The notes beneath the pieces were generated by a model that had not been told where the DNA came from, searched no databases, and saw nothing but the letters and a program-made list of their open reading frames with translations. Positions 24,357-32,966 of a stretch of DNA of 64,000 bases are shown here, in pieces. Made by a program: the position numbers and the translations under genes. Source of the stretch: UBA1381 sp964399965 (GTDB lineage Bacteria > Bacillota > Clostridia > UBA1381); the NCBI GenBank assembly GCA_964399965.1, contig CAYNRX010000001.1:1-64000 (forward strand), given 5' to 3'. Numbering within the stretch: the first letter of the stretch is position 1; each line of letters begins with the position of its first letter.

Positions 24357-25223
24357 ATGACAAAAATCAATACTGCAAAATTAAACGACGGCGTAGAAAT
24401 ACCCGTATTTGGCTTCGGTACATTCCAGATACCAGCTGACGGCAGCACTTATAAGGCCGTAAGAGAAGCACTCGACCTCGGTATCCGCCACATAGATACG
24501 GCAGCAGCCTACTTCAACGAAAAGGAAGTCGGGCGGGCAATACGTGAAAGCGGCATCCCCCGTGATGAGATCTTTGTGACCAGCAAGCTCTGGCTTCAGG
24601 ATTACGGCTATGAGCCTGCAAAAAAGGGCATCGAAATCTCACTCTCCAATCTGGGACTTGATTATATCGACTTATATCTGATACACCAACCTTACGGCGA
24701 TGTACCCGGCGCCTGGAGAGCAATGGAGGAAGCAAAAGCCGCCGGAAAAATACGCTCCATCGGCGTCAGCAATATGACTCCCAAGATATGGAACAATTTC
24801 GTGCCGCAGTTTAAAACTATGCCATCAGTAAATCAGGTGGAGTTCAATCCCTACTACCAGCAGAAAGAAATACGAAAACTGATGGCTCCGGCAAATGTAC
24901 AGCTTGAATCCTGGGGCCCGCTTGGCCAGGGAAACGCTGCCATGCTGAATGATCCTGTCATTACGGAGATCGCCCAAAACCACGGCAAAAGCTCTGTCCA
25001 GGTGATACTGCGGTTCGAGCTGCAGGACGGCGCGATAATCTTCCCCAAATCAACAAAACCCGAGCGTATGAAGAGCAATATGGAGATTTTCGATTTTTCG
25101 CTTACCGATGAGGAAATGGATAAAATGCACGCTCTCGATACCGGCAAGGGCTCACATGACCCAGATGCTCCCGGCGTCGGCGATTTTCTTATCAACGCGT
25201 ATGATATACACGCTAACGACTAA
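24357..25223 (+). CDS. Aldo/keto reductase
   Basis: A 288-residue NAD(P)H-dependent aldo/keto reductase with a TIM-barrel fold, reducing aldehydes or ketones. The catalytic tetrad is visible: Asp in HIDTAAAY, Tyr in AAAYFNE, Lys in VTSKLW, His in YLIHQPYG. The cofactor-loop block IIFPKSTKPERMKSN matches the family. It is coupled to the upstream TetR gene (18-bp gap, site GAAAGGAAAG). The natural substrate is not evident. A short remnant of a second reductase C-terminus follows. Confidence 0.93.
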   Translation: MTKINTAKLNDGVEIPVFGFGTFQIPADGSTYKAVREALDLGIRHIDTAAAYFNEKEVGRAIRESGIPRDEIFVTSKLWLQDYGYEPAKKGIEISLSNLGLDYIDLYLIHQPYGDVPGAWRAMEEAKAAGKIRSIGVSNMTPKIWNNFVPQFKTMPSVNQVEFNPYYQQKEIRKLMAPANVQLESWGPLGQGNAAMLNDPVITEIAQNHGKSSVQVILRFELQDGAIIFPKSTKPERMKSNMEIFDFSLTDEEMDKMHALDTGKGSHDPDAPGVGDFLINAYDIHAND

Positions 25224-25258
25224 AAAGAAAGGATGATCCGTATGGAATAACGGAAGAC

Positions 25259-25354
25259 ATGAAAAGGATAAAAACGATGGATATCGGCCACAGTGAAATA
25301 GTCGATCATTTTGATCCCCAATGGATAAAACTGCTGCATTCAATAAACTTCTAA
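25259..25354 (+). pseudogene. Remnant of an aldo/keto reductase C-terminus
   Basis: A 31-codon frame encodes DIGHSEIVDHFDP and WIKLLH, a pattern like the C-terminal end of aldo/keto reductases (D-x-G-x-S...DH.DP..V/IK.L). It directly follows an intact reductase, so it may be the leftover of a decayed tandem copy or a small gene by chance. Confidence 0.4.
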
Positions 25355-25357
25355 TAT

Positions 25358-25397
25358 AACCTTCCCGTAGCTTCCCAACGCTTCGGGAAGGTTTTTT
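25358..25397 (+). terminator. Terminator after the TetR-AKR unit
   Basis: AACCTTCCCG and CGGGAAGGTT form a stem followed by TTTTT. Confidence 0.88.
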
Positions 25398-25426
25398 TAT
25401 AAAACCATTGAAGGACAAATTTTTTA

Positions 25427-25455
25427 TGGACAAAACTGTCCTATCGTGTTATAAT
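25427..25455 (+). promoter_or_regulatory. Promoter of the SLH-M13 peptidase
   Basis: TGGACA, 17-bp spacer, TATAAT, 37 bp before the GTG start. Confidence 0.72.
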
Positions 25456-25491
25456 AAATATAGACTTTATAAACGAAAGGAAGGACTTAAT

Positions 25492-27855
25492 GTGAAAGAT
25501 CATATTAACACAAAAAAGCTTATTAGCGTTCTTCTTGCTGCTACGATAAGTACAGCTCCGCTCATTCCTGCATATGCAGAAGATGACAATGCCGCAACCA
25601 GAAGCGAAGTCCTCGACATGCTCCTTGTTGCATCCGACGATTACAATCCGAACGTATCGGCAACCGATATCATGCACGGTGATGAAAACGGACTGCGCGA
25701 GAACGATCCTGTCACCAGGGCTGAAGCTCTGATAATGTTAAAACGCGCTTTCGGCGATTTCCCCGAGCTTAAGGGCAACAACCTCTATATGGCGATACCG
25801 CGCGAGGATTTCACTGATATCCCCGAATGGGCGGAAGCGGAGCTTAATGAGGTATTCGACGCCGGTATAGTAGCCGGTACGGGCGAGGGGAAATTCTCTC
25901 CCTACGACAATGTTACCCATGAACAGATGCAGACGTTCATAAATCGCGTATTTGCCCTCTACGGCACAAATTACAAGGATGATTTCTATAACACCATAAA
26001 TAAGACGCTGCTTGATAATATGCAGATGGAAGCAGATGAATATATAATCGGTTCTCTGTACGATCAGGCAGAAAAGACGTCTGAGCAGGTAACGGGAATC
26101 ATTAATGAAATAATATCTTCCACTCCGGAAGAAGGCTCACATTGGGATAAGGTGAAAACTTTCTATGACAACATAGTAGATATGACCGCGCGCAATGAGC
26201 TGGGATATCAGCCAATAGAAGCAGATCTGGAAAAAGCAGAAAATATAAAAAGCGTATCGGACATTTTGGAAACTACCATCCTTAACGATACTTCCTCTAT
26301 GCTGTCGCTGTTCATGAATTTTTCCGCCGGAATAGATCCTGCTGACAGCTCGCGTTACATCACCACATTTGATACGCCCTCGGCCTCACTTTCAGCACAG
26401 GCCTACACGGGCGAACTCGACAGTGCCAAAAATGCGCTTTTAAAATATACGACAAAGCTTTTAACCCTGTGCGGCGAGGATGAGGAAACTGCCGCCGCCA
26501 ATGCGCAGTCGTTCTTTGACTTTGAAAAACAGATATCCGCCGCTTCTCTCACGCCGGCAGAATCTATGGACATCGAAAAGACCTATAATATTTACACCCT
26601 CGATCAGCTGCAGGAGCTGTTCCCGTCCGTAGATATGAGCGCCTTCTTTGAGAGCCTTGGCTTTGAGGACAAAGATAACATCCTCGTTTCCGACCCGGGC
26701 AAGGTGACAGCGTTTGCCGCCATGTTTACCGATGAAAATCTGCCGGAGCTTCGCAACTATGCCAGGATATCCATCATTTCTTCATTTGCCAGTATGCTCA
26801 GCGAGGATTTTCGCAATGCGACCATAGAATACCAGAATGAATTGTTGGGTACAACGGCTTCCGCCCCTATTGAAGAGGAGGCTTCCGCTCTCATCTCAAA
26901 TACAATGCCTGATTATATCGGCGAGGCTTACGCCGACAAATATTGTACGGAAGAGATAATTAACGACGTAACATCTATGATAAAAGAGATAATCGGCGTG
27001 TACCGTACCCGCATAGAGAATCTCGACTGGATGAGCGATACTACTAAGGAAAAAGCATTATTAAAGCTCGATACCATGCACATAAACGTTGGCGCACCTG
27101 AGGAGTTTGATTTTCATCTGGATTCAGCGGACATAAAGAGTGCTGACGAAGGCGGAAGTTTGTTCCAGAATATTATAGCGATACGGCAGGCTAACCTTGA
27201 CTATAGCACGGAGCTTGTAAAGGAGCCTATAGATAAGACGCAGTGGATCACCACTCCCCAAACAGTAAATGCTTTTTACATGCCGCAGTTTAACTCCATA
27301 AACTTCCCCATAGCATTTTTGCAGGAACCTGTCTATAGCGCAGACGCCTCATATGAACAGAACCTGGGCAGAGTGGGATTCGTTATCGGTCACGAAATAA
27401 CCCATGCATTTGACAGCAGCGGCGCTCAGTATGATGAAAACGGCAATGCTGTAAATTGGTGGACTGAAGAGGATGCGGCCACCTTTGCTACTCTCTGTCA
27501 GGACGTTGTCGAATTTTATTCCGGCCTAGAATCAGCGCCCGGCATTCCCGTTGATCCGGAGCTTACATTGACCGAAAATATCGCCGATCTCGGCGCCATC
27601 TCCTGCATAACCGAAGTTGCCTCCGCTCACGAAGGCTTTGATCTTGAGGAGATGTATGATGCTTACGCCGTCCTTTGGGCAAGCACCAGCACGCGGGAAT
27701 ATGCCGCTCAGGCAGCCGTTTCGGACGTACACAGCCCCGACGTCCTGCGAGTAAACCGCTTTTTGCAGAGCGTTGATGAGTTTTACGAGATATATGGAAT
27801 AGAACCGGGCGATGGTATGTACATTGCTCCCGAAAATAGGGCTAGGATATGGTAA
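25492..27855 (+). CDS. Surface M13-family metallopeptidase with SLH region
   Basis: A 787-residue zinc endopeptidase of the neprilysin/PepO type, predicted to be exported and wall-attached. The start is GTG 25492, with GGAAGG seven bases upstream, giving a clean signal peptide (KKLISVLLAATISTAPLIPAYA). Residues about 30-145 resemble S-layer-homology repeats (EDFTDIPEWAEAELNEVFDAGIVAG, GKFSPYDNVTHEQMQTFINR). The M13 N-lobe follows (about 150-500), and the catalytic lobe has the zinc site HEITH at 634-638, NWW shortly after, and the third ligand in ENIADLGA. Sits alone between terminators. Confidence 0.9.
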   Translation: MKDHINTKKLISVLLAATISTAPLIPAYAEDDNAATRSEVLDMLLVASDDYNPNVSATDIMHGDENGLRENDPVTRAEALIMLKRAFGDFPELKGNNLYMAIPREDFTDIPEWAEAELNEVFDAGIVAGTGEGKFSPYDNVTHEQMQTFINRVFALYGTNYKDDFYNTINKTLLDNMQMEADEYIIGSLYDQAEKTSEQVTGIINEIISSTPEEGSHWDKVKTFYDNIVDMTARNELGYQPIEADLEKAENIKSVSDILETTILNDTSSMLSLFMNFSAGIDPADSSRYITTFDTPSASLSAQAYTGELDSAKNALLKYTTKLLTLCGEDEETAAANAQSFFDFEKQISAASLTPAESMDIEKTYNIYTLDQLQELFPSVDMSAFFESLGFEDKDNILVSDPGKVTAFAAMFTDENLPELRNYARISIISSFASMLSEDFRNATIEYQNELLGTTASAPIEEEASALISNTMPDYIGEAYADKYCTEEIINDVTSMIKEIIGVYRTRIENLDWMSDTTKEKALLKLDTMHINVGAPEEFDFHLDSADIKSADEGGSLFQNIIAIRQANLDYSTELVKEPIDKTQWITTPQTVNAFYMPQFNSINFPIAFLQEPVYSADASYEQNLGRVGFVIGHEITHAFDSSGAQYDENGNAVNWWTEEDAATFATLCQDVVEFYSGLESAPGIPVDPELTLTENIADLGAISCITEVASAHEGFDLEEMYDAYAVLWASTSTREYAAQAAVSDVHSPDVLRVNRFLQSVDEFYEIYGIEPGDGMYIAPENRARIW

Positions 27856-27877
27856 TTCCATTGATCTGTAAATAAAA

Positions 27878-27905
27878 ACATCCCCCGGCCAAAACCGGGG
27901 GATGT
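27878..27905. terminator. Bidirectional terminator, peptidase and ftsZ
   Basis: ACATCCCCCGG and CCGGGGGATGT form a perfect 11-bp stem with a CAAAAC-type loop between convergent genes; T-rich on the plus side and A-rich before it. Confidence 0.92.
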
Positions 27906-27926
27906 TTATTATATTTATCTATTCTA

Positions 27927-29096
27927 TTATTCCCGAGTCTTAAAGAACGAGGGCACATCTAATGTATCCATGCTCCTCTTTAAGCGTCTTGAAAATATCG
28001 AGTCATCATCCGTATCGCTGTTCGATGCAGGCTGATGCTGCGGCTGTGTATATGCCGGCTCCTGATATTTCGGAGGTACTCGCTTTGATACGTCAGCTGC
28101 AAAACGGTCTCCGCCTCTTGAACGCTTTGCGGTAGCGTCAAGTCCTGTGGCGATAAGCGTTACCTTTATTTCGTCCTGAAGACTCTCGTCCATCGCTGTT
28201 CCCACGATTATATTCGCGTCCTCGGACACCATATCGCGGACTATCTCCGACACCTCGCTCATATCAACAAGCGAAAATTCCTCGCCGCCGATTATATTCA
28301 GAAGAACATTCTCCGCTCCTGTAATACTCGTCTCCAGCAATGGGCTTTCTATAGCAGCACGAACCGCATCCTGAGCCGCATTCTCTCCCTTACCGACACC
28401 AATACCCATATGGGCAACGCCGGAATCCTTCATTATAGTTCTTACATCGGCAAAGTCGCAGTTCATTATGCCTCTCTGAGTTATTACCTCGATAATGCCC
28501 TGTACGCCCTGGCGCAGAACGTCATCGGCCATCTTGAACGAATCCTTTATCGTGACCTTCTTGTCCGCTATCTTTAAAAGGAGATCGTTAGGTATCGTCA
28601 CTATTGCGTCTACCTTGTCGGACAGCTGCTTTATGCCTTCCTCCGCATTCTTCATTCTCTGAGGTCCCTCAAAGAAGAAAGGCTTCGTAACGACCGCTAC
28701 CGTCAAAACGCCCATGCTTTTTGCCGCTTCGGCTATGATAGGAGCAGCGCCTGTGCCTGTGCCGCCGCCCATACCGGCCGTTACAAACACCATCTCTGTA
28801 TCTTTTAGCAGGTTCTTTATCTCATCTTTTGATTCTTCCGCTGCCTGTCTCCCGATATCAGGCTTTGCGCCGGCACCGAGACCGTTTGTCAGCTTTGCAC
28901 CGATCTGAAGTACAGTAGGCGCTTTCACTCCGGAGAGCTGCTGTGCATCAGTATTTACACATATAAACTGCGCTTTATCAACGCCGGCCTCGATCATGCG
29001 ATCTACAGCGTTATTTCCGCCGCCGCCTACGCCGATAACTTTGATCCTTGCGCCTTCTATTGTGCTTTCAGCTTCTAAATCTATGGGCATATTCAT
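27927..29096 (-). CDS. ftsZ: Cell division protein FtsZ
   Basis: Tubulin-like GTPase that forms the division ring. 389 residues. The GTP-binding core includes GVGGGGNNAV and the tubulin signature GGGTGTGAAP; the T7 synergy loop (NCDFADV) follows. The variable linker ends in the C-terminal peptide LDVPSFFK, which binds FtsA or SepF. ATG 29096 is chosen with AAGGAGG eight bases upstream; a longer frame to 29147 lacks a site. It follows murA-ftsQ on the same strand after a 160-bp gap. Confidence 0.98.
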   Translation of the reverse strand: MNMPIDLEAESTIEGARIKVIGVGGGGNNAVDRMIEAGVDKAQFICVNTDAQQLSGVKAPTVLQIGAKLTNGLGAGAKPDIGRQAAEESKDEIKNLLKDTEMVFVTAGMGGGTGTGAAPIIAEAAKSMGVLTVAVVTKPFFFEGPQRMKNAEEGIKQLSDKVDAIVTIPNDLLLKIADKKVTIKDSFKMADDVLRQGVQGIIEVITQRGIMNCDFADVRTIMKDSGVAHMGIGVGKGENAAQDAVRAAIESPLLETSITGAENVLLNIIGGEEFSLVDMSEVSEIVRDMVSEDANIIVGTAMDESLQDEIKVTLIATGLDATAKRSRGGDRFAADVSKRVPPKYQEPAYTQPQHQPASNSDTDDDSIFSRRLKRSMDTLDVPSFFKTRE

Positions 29097-29257
29097 GGTA
29101 TATCCTCCTTCGTGGTTTTGAGCATCCCCATATACGGATACTATCACATATTACTTTTATTTTACTATATTTTTGGAATAATTTCAATACTAAATCTAAT
29201 TCTTCCAAAAATACAGCATTTTAAACATTTATACAGTTATTACATTGTTTATTTTTG

Positions 29258-30082
29258 TTAATTCTGCGAATATGGCGCGTATACAGCCTTGCCTGTAACA
29301 CTAAGATCTATAGTCCCACGCGACCGTTCGTTGAGTGCGCTGGAATATATATTCTCCTTAAACATCTTAAGCTTTAGCTCCAGGTCAAGCGATGAGCCGC
29401 ACAGCACCTCCAGCCTTCCGTCATACGTGAAAGTTATAGAGGTTATAGGATCCAACGACAGTATATCCACCTTATCCAGAAGACCCAGCTCATTCATGCA
29501 TCGCATAAATTCAGACGCCGCTGCTATGCGTTCGCTGTTCTCTTCCGGAAGCGGCTGTCCGTCCGTATAGCCGGTGAACCCTGCTATTTCCGGGATCTTG
29601 CTTGGTTTTTGTTCTTCCGTTGTCAGGATATTGCATTCCTCATCAACGACCACATACTGGCCGTTATGATCAAAGTACCCTGAGGGCAGGCTCTCAGTAA
29701 CAGAGACTGTGAGCATCGGCGGAATAAGTTTTCGTCCCACCTTAGCTTCAGAAATATAAGCCGTTTCCTTTATCCTATCCTCTATCTGCGAACAGTTCAC
29801 CTTAAACAGGTTGACGCCTTCCACGCTGCCTATCGCTGCATCTATCTGCTCTGTCGATACGGCCTCATTACCTGATATTTCTACCCCGCGGATATTGAAC
29901 AGCGGTGTAAAAAACATCAATATAACTATCAGCACTACGCCTAAAAGGGCTGCTGTGACGGCACGGACGCGCATAACACGCCTTCGCCGAGCCTTTCGTC
30001 GCTTGTTCTGCCGCCGGGCTATCTCCCGTTCGCTGAGCTGTCTGCTGTGCGCAGGAACAGGTCTATGGTTATCATTGCGCAT
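29258..30082 (-). CDS. ftsQ: Cell division protein FtsQ/DivIB
   Basis: A 274-residue bitopic divisome protein. The N-terminal cytosolic tail is very basic (RRQNKRRKARRRRVMRVR), then one membrane helix (TAALLGVVLIVILMFF), then a POTRA domain (about 68-138, FNIRGVEISGNEAVSTEQI) and the beta domain. Length and layout fit FtsQ/DivIB. It begins 7 bp after murA ends and precedes ftsZ, as in the classic division and cell wall cluster. Confidence 0.9.
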   Translation of the reverse strand: MRNDNHRPVPAHSRQLSEREIARRQNKRRKARRRRVMRVRAVTAALLGVVLIVILMFFTPLFNIRGVEISGNEAVSTEQIDAAIGSVEGVNLFKVNCSQIEDRIKETAYISEAKVGRKLIPPMLTVSVTESLPSGYFDHNGQYVVVDEECNILTTEEQKPSKIPEIAGFTGYTDGQPLPEENSERIAAASEFMRCMNELGLLDKVDILSLDPITSITFTYDGRLEVLCGSSLDLELKLKMFKENIYSSALNERSRGTIDLSVTGKAVYAPYSQN

Positions 30083-30089
30083 ATCAAAT

Positions 30090-31346
30090 TCACTCTTTCC
30101 CTCGTTTTATATCAGCGCCCAATGCGCGGAGATTCTTTTCTATATTTTCATATCCGCGGTCTATGTATTCCGAATGTTCAATAACACTCTCGCCCTCAGC
30201 CGCTAACGCCGCTGCTACCAACGAGGCGCCGCCGCGGAGTTCTCTCGCTTCCACCGTTGCTCCAAAAAGTTTTTTCACACCACGTATCACTGCCGTTCTT
30301 CCCTCAACCCGGATATCCGCCCCCATCCTAACCAATTCGTCAACTTGGCGGAAACGGTTCTCAAAAATAGTCTCCACAAAAACGGTCGTACCCCCTGCTA
30401 TACTGCACAGAGACATAAACGGCGACTGTATATCGGTAGGAAATCCGGGATACGGCATCGTTCTCAGCAATTTAGGGCTTTTTAACTCCTTTACCGGATA
30501 TGTATAGATAATATCGCGTTCAGCCCTTACGCCTGCGCCCATCGTTCTCAGGGCAGAAAGCACCGCCGCATTATCCTCAGGCACGCATCGTTTCACAGCA
30601 ACCTTGCCGCCGGTGATCATTCCGCAGAGCAGATACGTTGCCGCCGCTATACGGTCAGGCATTATCGTATACTCGGCTTCATACAGCCGGTCTGTTCCTT
30701 CAATATATATAACGCTTTCTCCGGCGCCGGATATACGCGCTCCCATCCGGTTCAGAAAACGCGCCAGATCGACAATCTCCGGCTCCCGGGCGGCATTTCT
30801 TATCGTAGTCGCACCCTTCGACTTGACTGCCGCCAGCATGATATTCTCATTCGCGCCTACACTGGGAAAATCCAGGTGTATATCAGCCCCAGAAATATTA
30901 TCGGCACAGCAGTAGATATACCCATGCTCCTCCTTTATGTCCACCCCCATCTGTTCCAGAGCCTTTAAATGCAGATCTATCGGTCTGCTGCCTATCTCGC
31001 AGCCCCCGGGCATACTCACCCTGGCTTCTCCGCAGGCACCAATTATCGCCCCCAGAAATATTATCGAGGATCGCATCTGACGCATAAGCTCCTCGCATAT
31101 CGTAAAATTGTTCATCTGCGAGGAATCGACAATGACAACATTATTTTCCTGCTTGACACGGCAGCCCAAACCTTTTAATATCTCTATCGTTTTCTTGACG
31201 TCGCTCAAACGGGGACAGTTCTTTATAACGTTTCTTCCTGAATTAAGGAGCGTCGCCGCCAATATCGGCAGCACGGCGTTTTTGGCTCCCTGCACCAACA
31301 CTTCACCCTCAAGCGGTCTTCCTCCCTCTATCACAAGCCTACTCAC
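30090..31346 (-). CDS. murA: UDP-N-acetylglucosamine 1-carboxyvinyltransferase
   Basis: First committed step of peptidoglycan synthesis: transfers enolpyruvate from PEP to UDP-GlcNAc; the fosfomycin target. The fold consists of two inside-out alpha/beta barrels in about 418 residues. The N-terminal VQGAKNAVLPILAATLL and the active-site loop EARVSMPGGCEIGSRPIDLH with the fosfomycin-sensitive Cys are present. The start is GTG 31346, with GGAGG seven bases upstream; an earlier GTG at 31355 would abut the ribosome site. Co-directional with ftsQ and ftsZ. Confidence 0.95.
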   Translation of the reverse strand: MSRLVIEGGRPLEGEVLVQGAKNAVLPILAATLLNSGRNVIKNCPRLSDVKKTIEILKGLGCRVKQENNVVIVDSSQMNNFTICEELMRQMRSSIIFLGAIIGACGEARVSMPGGCEIGSRPIDLHLKALEQMGVDIKEEHGYIYCCADNISGADIHLDFPSVGANENIMLAAVKSKGATTIRNAAREPEIVDLARFLNRMGARISGAGESVIYIEGTDRLYEAEYTIMPDRIAAATYLLCGMITGGKVAVKRCVPEDNAAVLSALRTMGAGVRAERDIIYTYPVKELKSPKLLRTMPYPGFPTDIQSPFMSLCSIAGGTTVFVETIFENRFRQVDELVRMGADIRVEGRTAVIRGVKKLFGATVEARELRGGASLVAAALAAEGESVIEHSEYIDRGYENIEKNLRALGADIKRGKE

Positions 31347-31427
31347 TTTACACACCTCCGGAAATACGCCGTTTCCGGCGTTTGGTTTTTGATACCGTAT
31401 AATATTCCGGATAGTATGTTTTGGTGC

Positions 31428-31859
31428 TTATTCCGCCGCGTGTATCTTGTCGATTCGCCTTTGGTGACGGCCGCCAGCAAATTCTGTGTTCAGCCAGGTA
31501 TCGACGATCATAAATGCCAGTTCCCGGCCGGTAACACGGCCGCCGAGACAAATTATCTGCGCATTATTATGCTCTTTAGCCATTTTTGCGCTGTACACAT
31601 CGCTGCAGAGCGCAGCGCGTATGCCTTTATACTTATTTGCCGCAATCGATATCCCTATTCCGGTACCGCAAATAAGTATCCCTCTATCGCATTGGCCGGA
31701 AATAACAGCCTCGCACACCGGCTTTGCACAATCGGGATAATCCACGCTTTCCTCGGAATACACACCGTAATCGTGATATTCCACGCCAAGCTCTTCCAGA
31801 TGTTTTATAATATGGTTTTTCAACTCAAATCCGCCCTGATCACAGCCTATTCCTATCAT
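31428..31859 (-). CDS. rpiB: Ribose-5-phosphate isomerase B
   Basis: Interconverts ribose-5-phosphate and ribulose-5-phosphate in the pentose phosphate pathway. 143 residues (RpiB/LacAB fold): IGCDQGGFELK at the start, catalytic Cys region RGILICGTGIGISIAANK, and NNAQIICLGGRVTG. Its start lies inside the end of tsaB (20-bp overlap), so it is translationally coupled. Confidence 0.95.
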   Translation of the reverse strand: MIGIGCDQGGFELKNHIIKHLEELGVEYHDYGVYSEESVDYPDCAKPVCEAVISGQCDRGILICGTGIGISIAANKYKGIRAALCSDVYSAKMAKEHNNAQIICLGGRVTGRELAFMIVDTWLNTEFAGGRHQRRIDKIHAAE

Positions 31860-32541
31860 TTTTTCTTTCCTCCAATTCTCTTTCCGCCTGCGATTTTTTC
31901 AGGTACATCGGCAGTACATAGCCAGCTTCCCCGCTGTATCTTTCCGCCGCTAAAACCGCGATTGATGCGGCGCTTTGATTAGCGGCTTGAGCAGGGGCAA
32001 AGCATGACTTATCACCCAGGCGTTCTTTAAGATATTCCCTGTGCAAATATATCCCGTCTCCCGTGAATATCACCGGCGTTCCGAGCTCATGGCAAAATTC
32101 TGCTACTTCCTCGATAGAAGCATCATGCTCCGGCACCAGGCATGATATTCCGCCTTTTGTGGAATACGCCGCCGTATACACATGGCTGCGGCGCGCATCC
32201 ATCATCGGCACGACAGTATGGGCACATTCCGGCAGGTTGTATGCTAAAGCCTCCAATGTGCTTATGCCCATCGCCGGCTTATGCAAGGCATGTGCAAGCC
32301 CGTTCACAGTTGCCGCGCCGATCCGCAGGCCGGTAAACGAGCCCGGCCCCTTGGCCGCTGCGAACAGATCTATCTCTCTGATATCCGTTTCACTCTCGGC
32401 AAGTATCCGTTCGATCATCGGCATTATCTTTTCCGAATGGGTCAGCTTATGGTTGAGCACATATTCGGCAACGATCTTTCCGTTGGAAAAAAGAGCCGCA
32501 GCAGCGACTCTCCCCGCCGTATCTATAGCTAAGACCTTCAT
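31840..32541 (-). CDS. tsaB: tRNA threonylcarbamoyladenosine protein TsaB
   Basis: Partner of TsaD in forming N6-threonylcarbamoyladenosine (t6A37) of tRNA. 233 residues of the ASKHA fold: LAIDTAGRVAAAAL at the N-terminus, HSEKIMPMIERIL, and GPGSFTGLRIGAATVNGLA, typical of TsaB. Overlaps tsaE by 4 bp and rpiB by 20 bp. No rimI or tsaD follows in the window. Confidence 0.94.
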   Translation of the reverse strand: MKVLAIDTAGRVAAAALFSNGKIVAEYVLNHKLTHSEKIMPMIERILAESETDIREIDLFAAAKGPGSFTGLRIGAATVNGLAHALHKPAMGISTLEALAYNLPECAHTVVPMMDARRSHVYTAAYSTKGGISCLVPEHDASIEEVAEFCHELGTPVIFTGDGIYLHREYLKERLGDKSCFAPAQAANQSAASIAVLAAERYSGEAGYVLPMYLKKSQAERELEERKNDRNRL

Positions 32542-32966
32542 TTTGTATATCCTATCGTGATCTTTCTGTAATTTTCATCTTCACCCTTTTCTATAGTCAC
32601 ATTATACCTTTCCCGCGGCAGGATATCTTCTGCCAGCTCTGCCCATTCTATCACCGCCACCCCATCGCCGTAAACAAATTCTTCCCAGCCTATCTCATAC
32701 AGTTCGTCACTGTCCGCTATCCGGTAAATATCGAAATGATACAGCATGAGCCTGCCCTTATACTGGTTCATTATCGTAAAGGTGGGACTGGTAACATATT
32801 CCTCTATCCCCAGCTCCCTGGCAATACCCTTTATAAATGCGGTCTTTCCTGCACCAAGGCCGCCGTAAAAGCACACTACATCTCCCGCTTTAAGCCCTGC
32901 GGCAAACTCGGCGGCAAATTTGGCAGTCTCCTCCTCAGAATGCGATAAAAACACCTTGTTCTCCAT
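32538..32966 (-). CDS. tsaE: tRNA threonylcarbamoyladenosine ATPase TsaE
   Basis: P-loop ATPase of the t6A system. 142 residues with Walker A GGLGAGKTAFIKG, the switch region TSPTFTIMNQY, and LYHFDIYRI plus VIEWAE typical of TsaE. Its ATG shares one base with the fhs stop codon (TGATG), giving tight coupling. Confidence 0.96.
   Translation of the reverse strand: MENKVFLSHSEEETAKFAAEFAAGLKAGDVVCFYGGLGAGKTAFIKGIARELGIEEYVTSPTFTIMNQYKGRLMLYHFDIYRIADSDELYEIGWEEFVYGDGVAVIEWAELAEDILPRERYNVTIEKGEDENYRKITIGYTK

Noticed and set aside
31367..31380. Terminator between rpiB and murA
   Set aside because: A short CGCCG/CGGCG stem with a GAAA loop on the minus strand, but the following TATTT is too weak to call termination.
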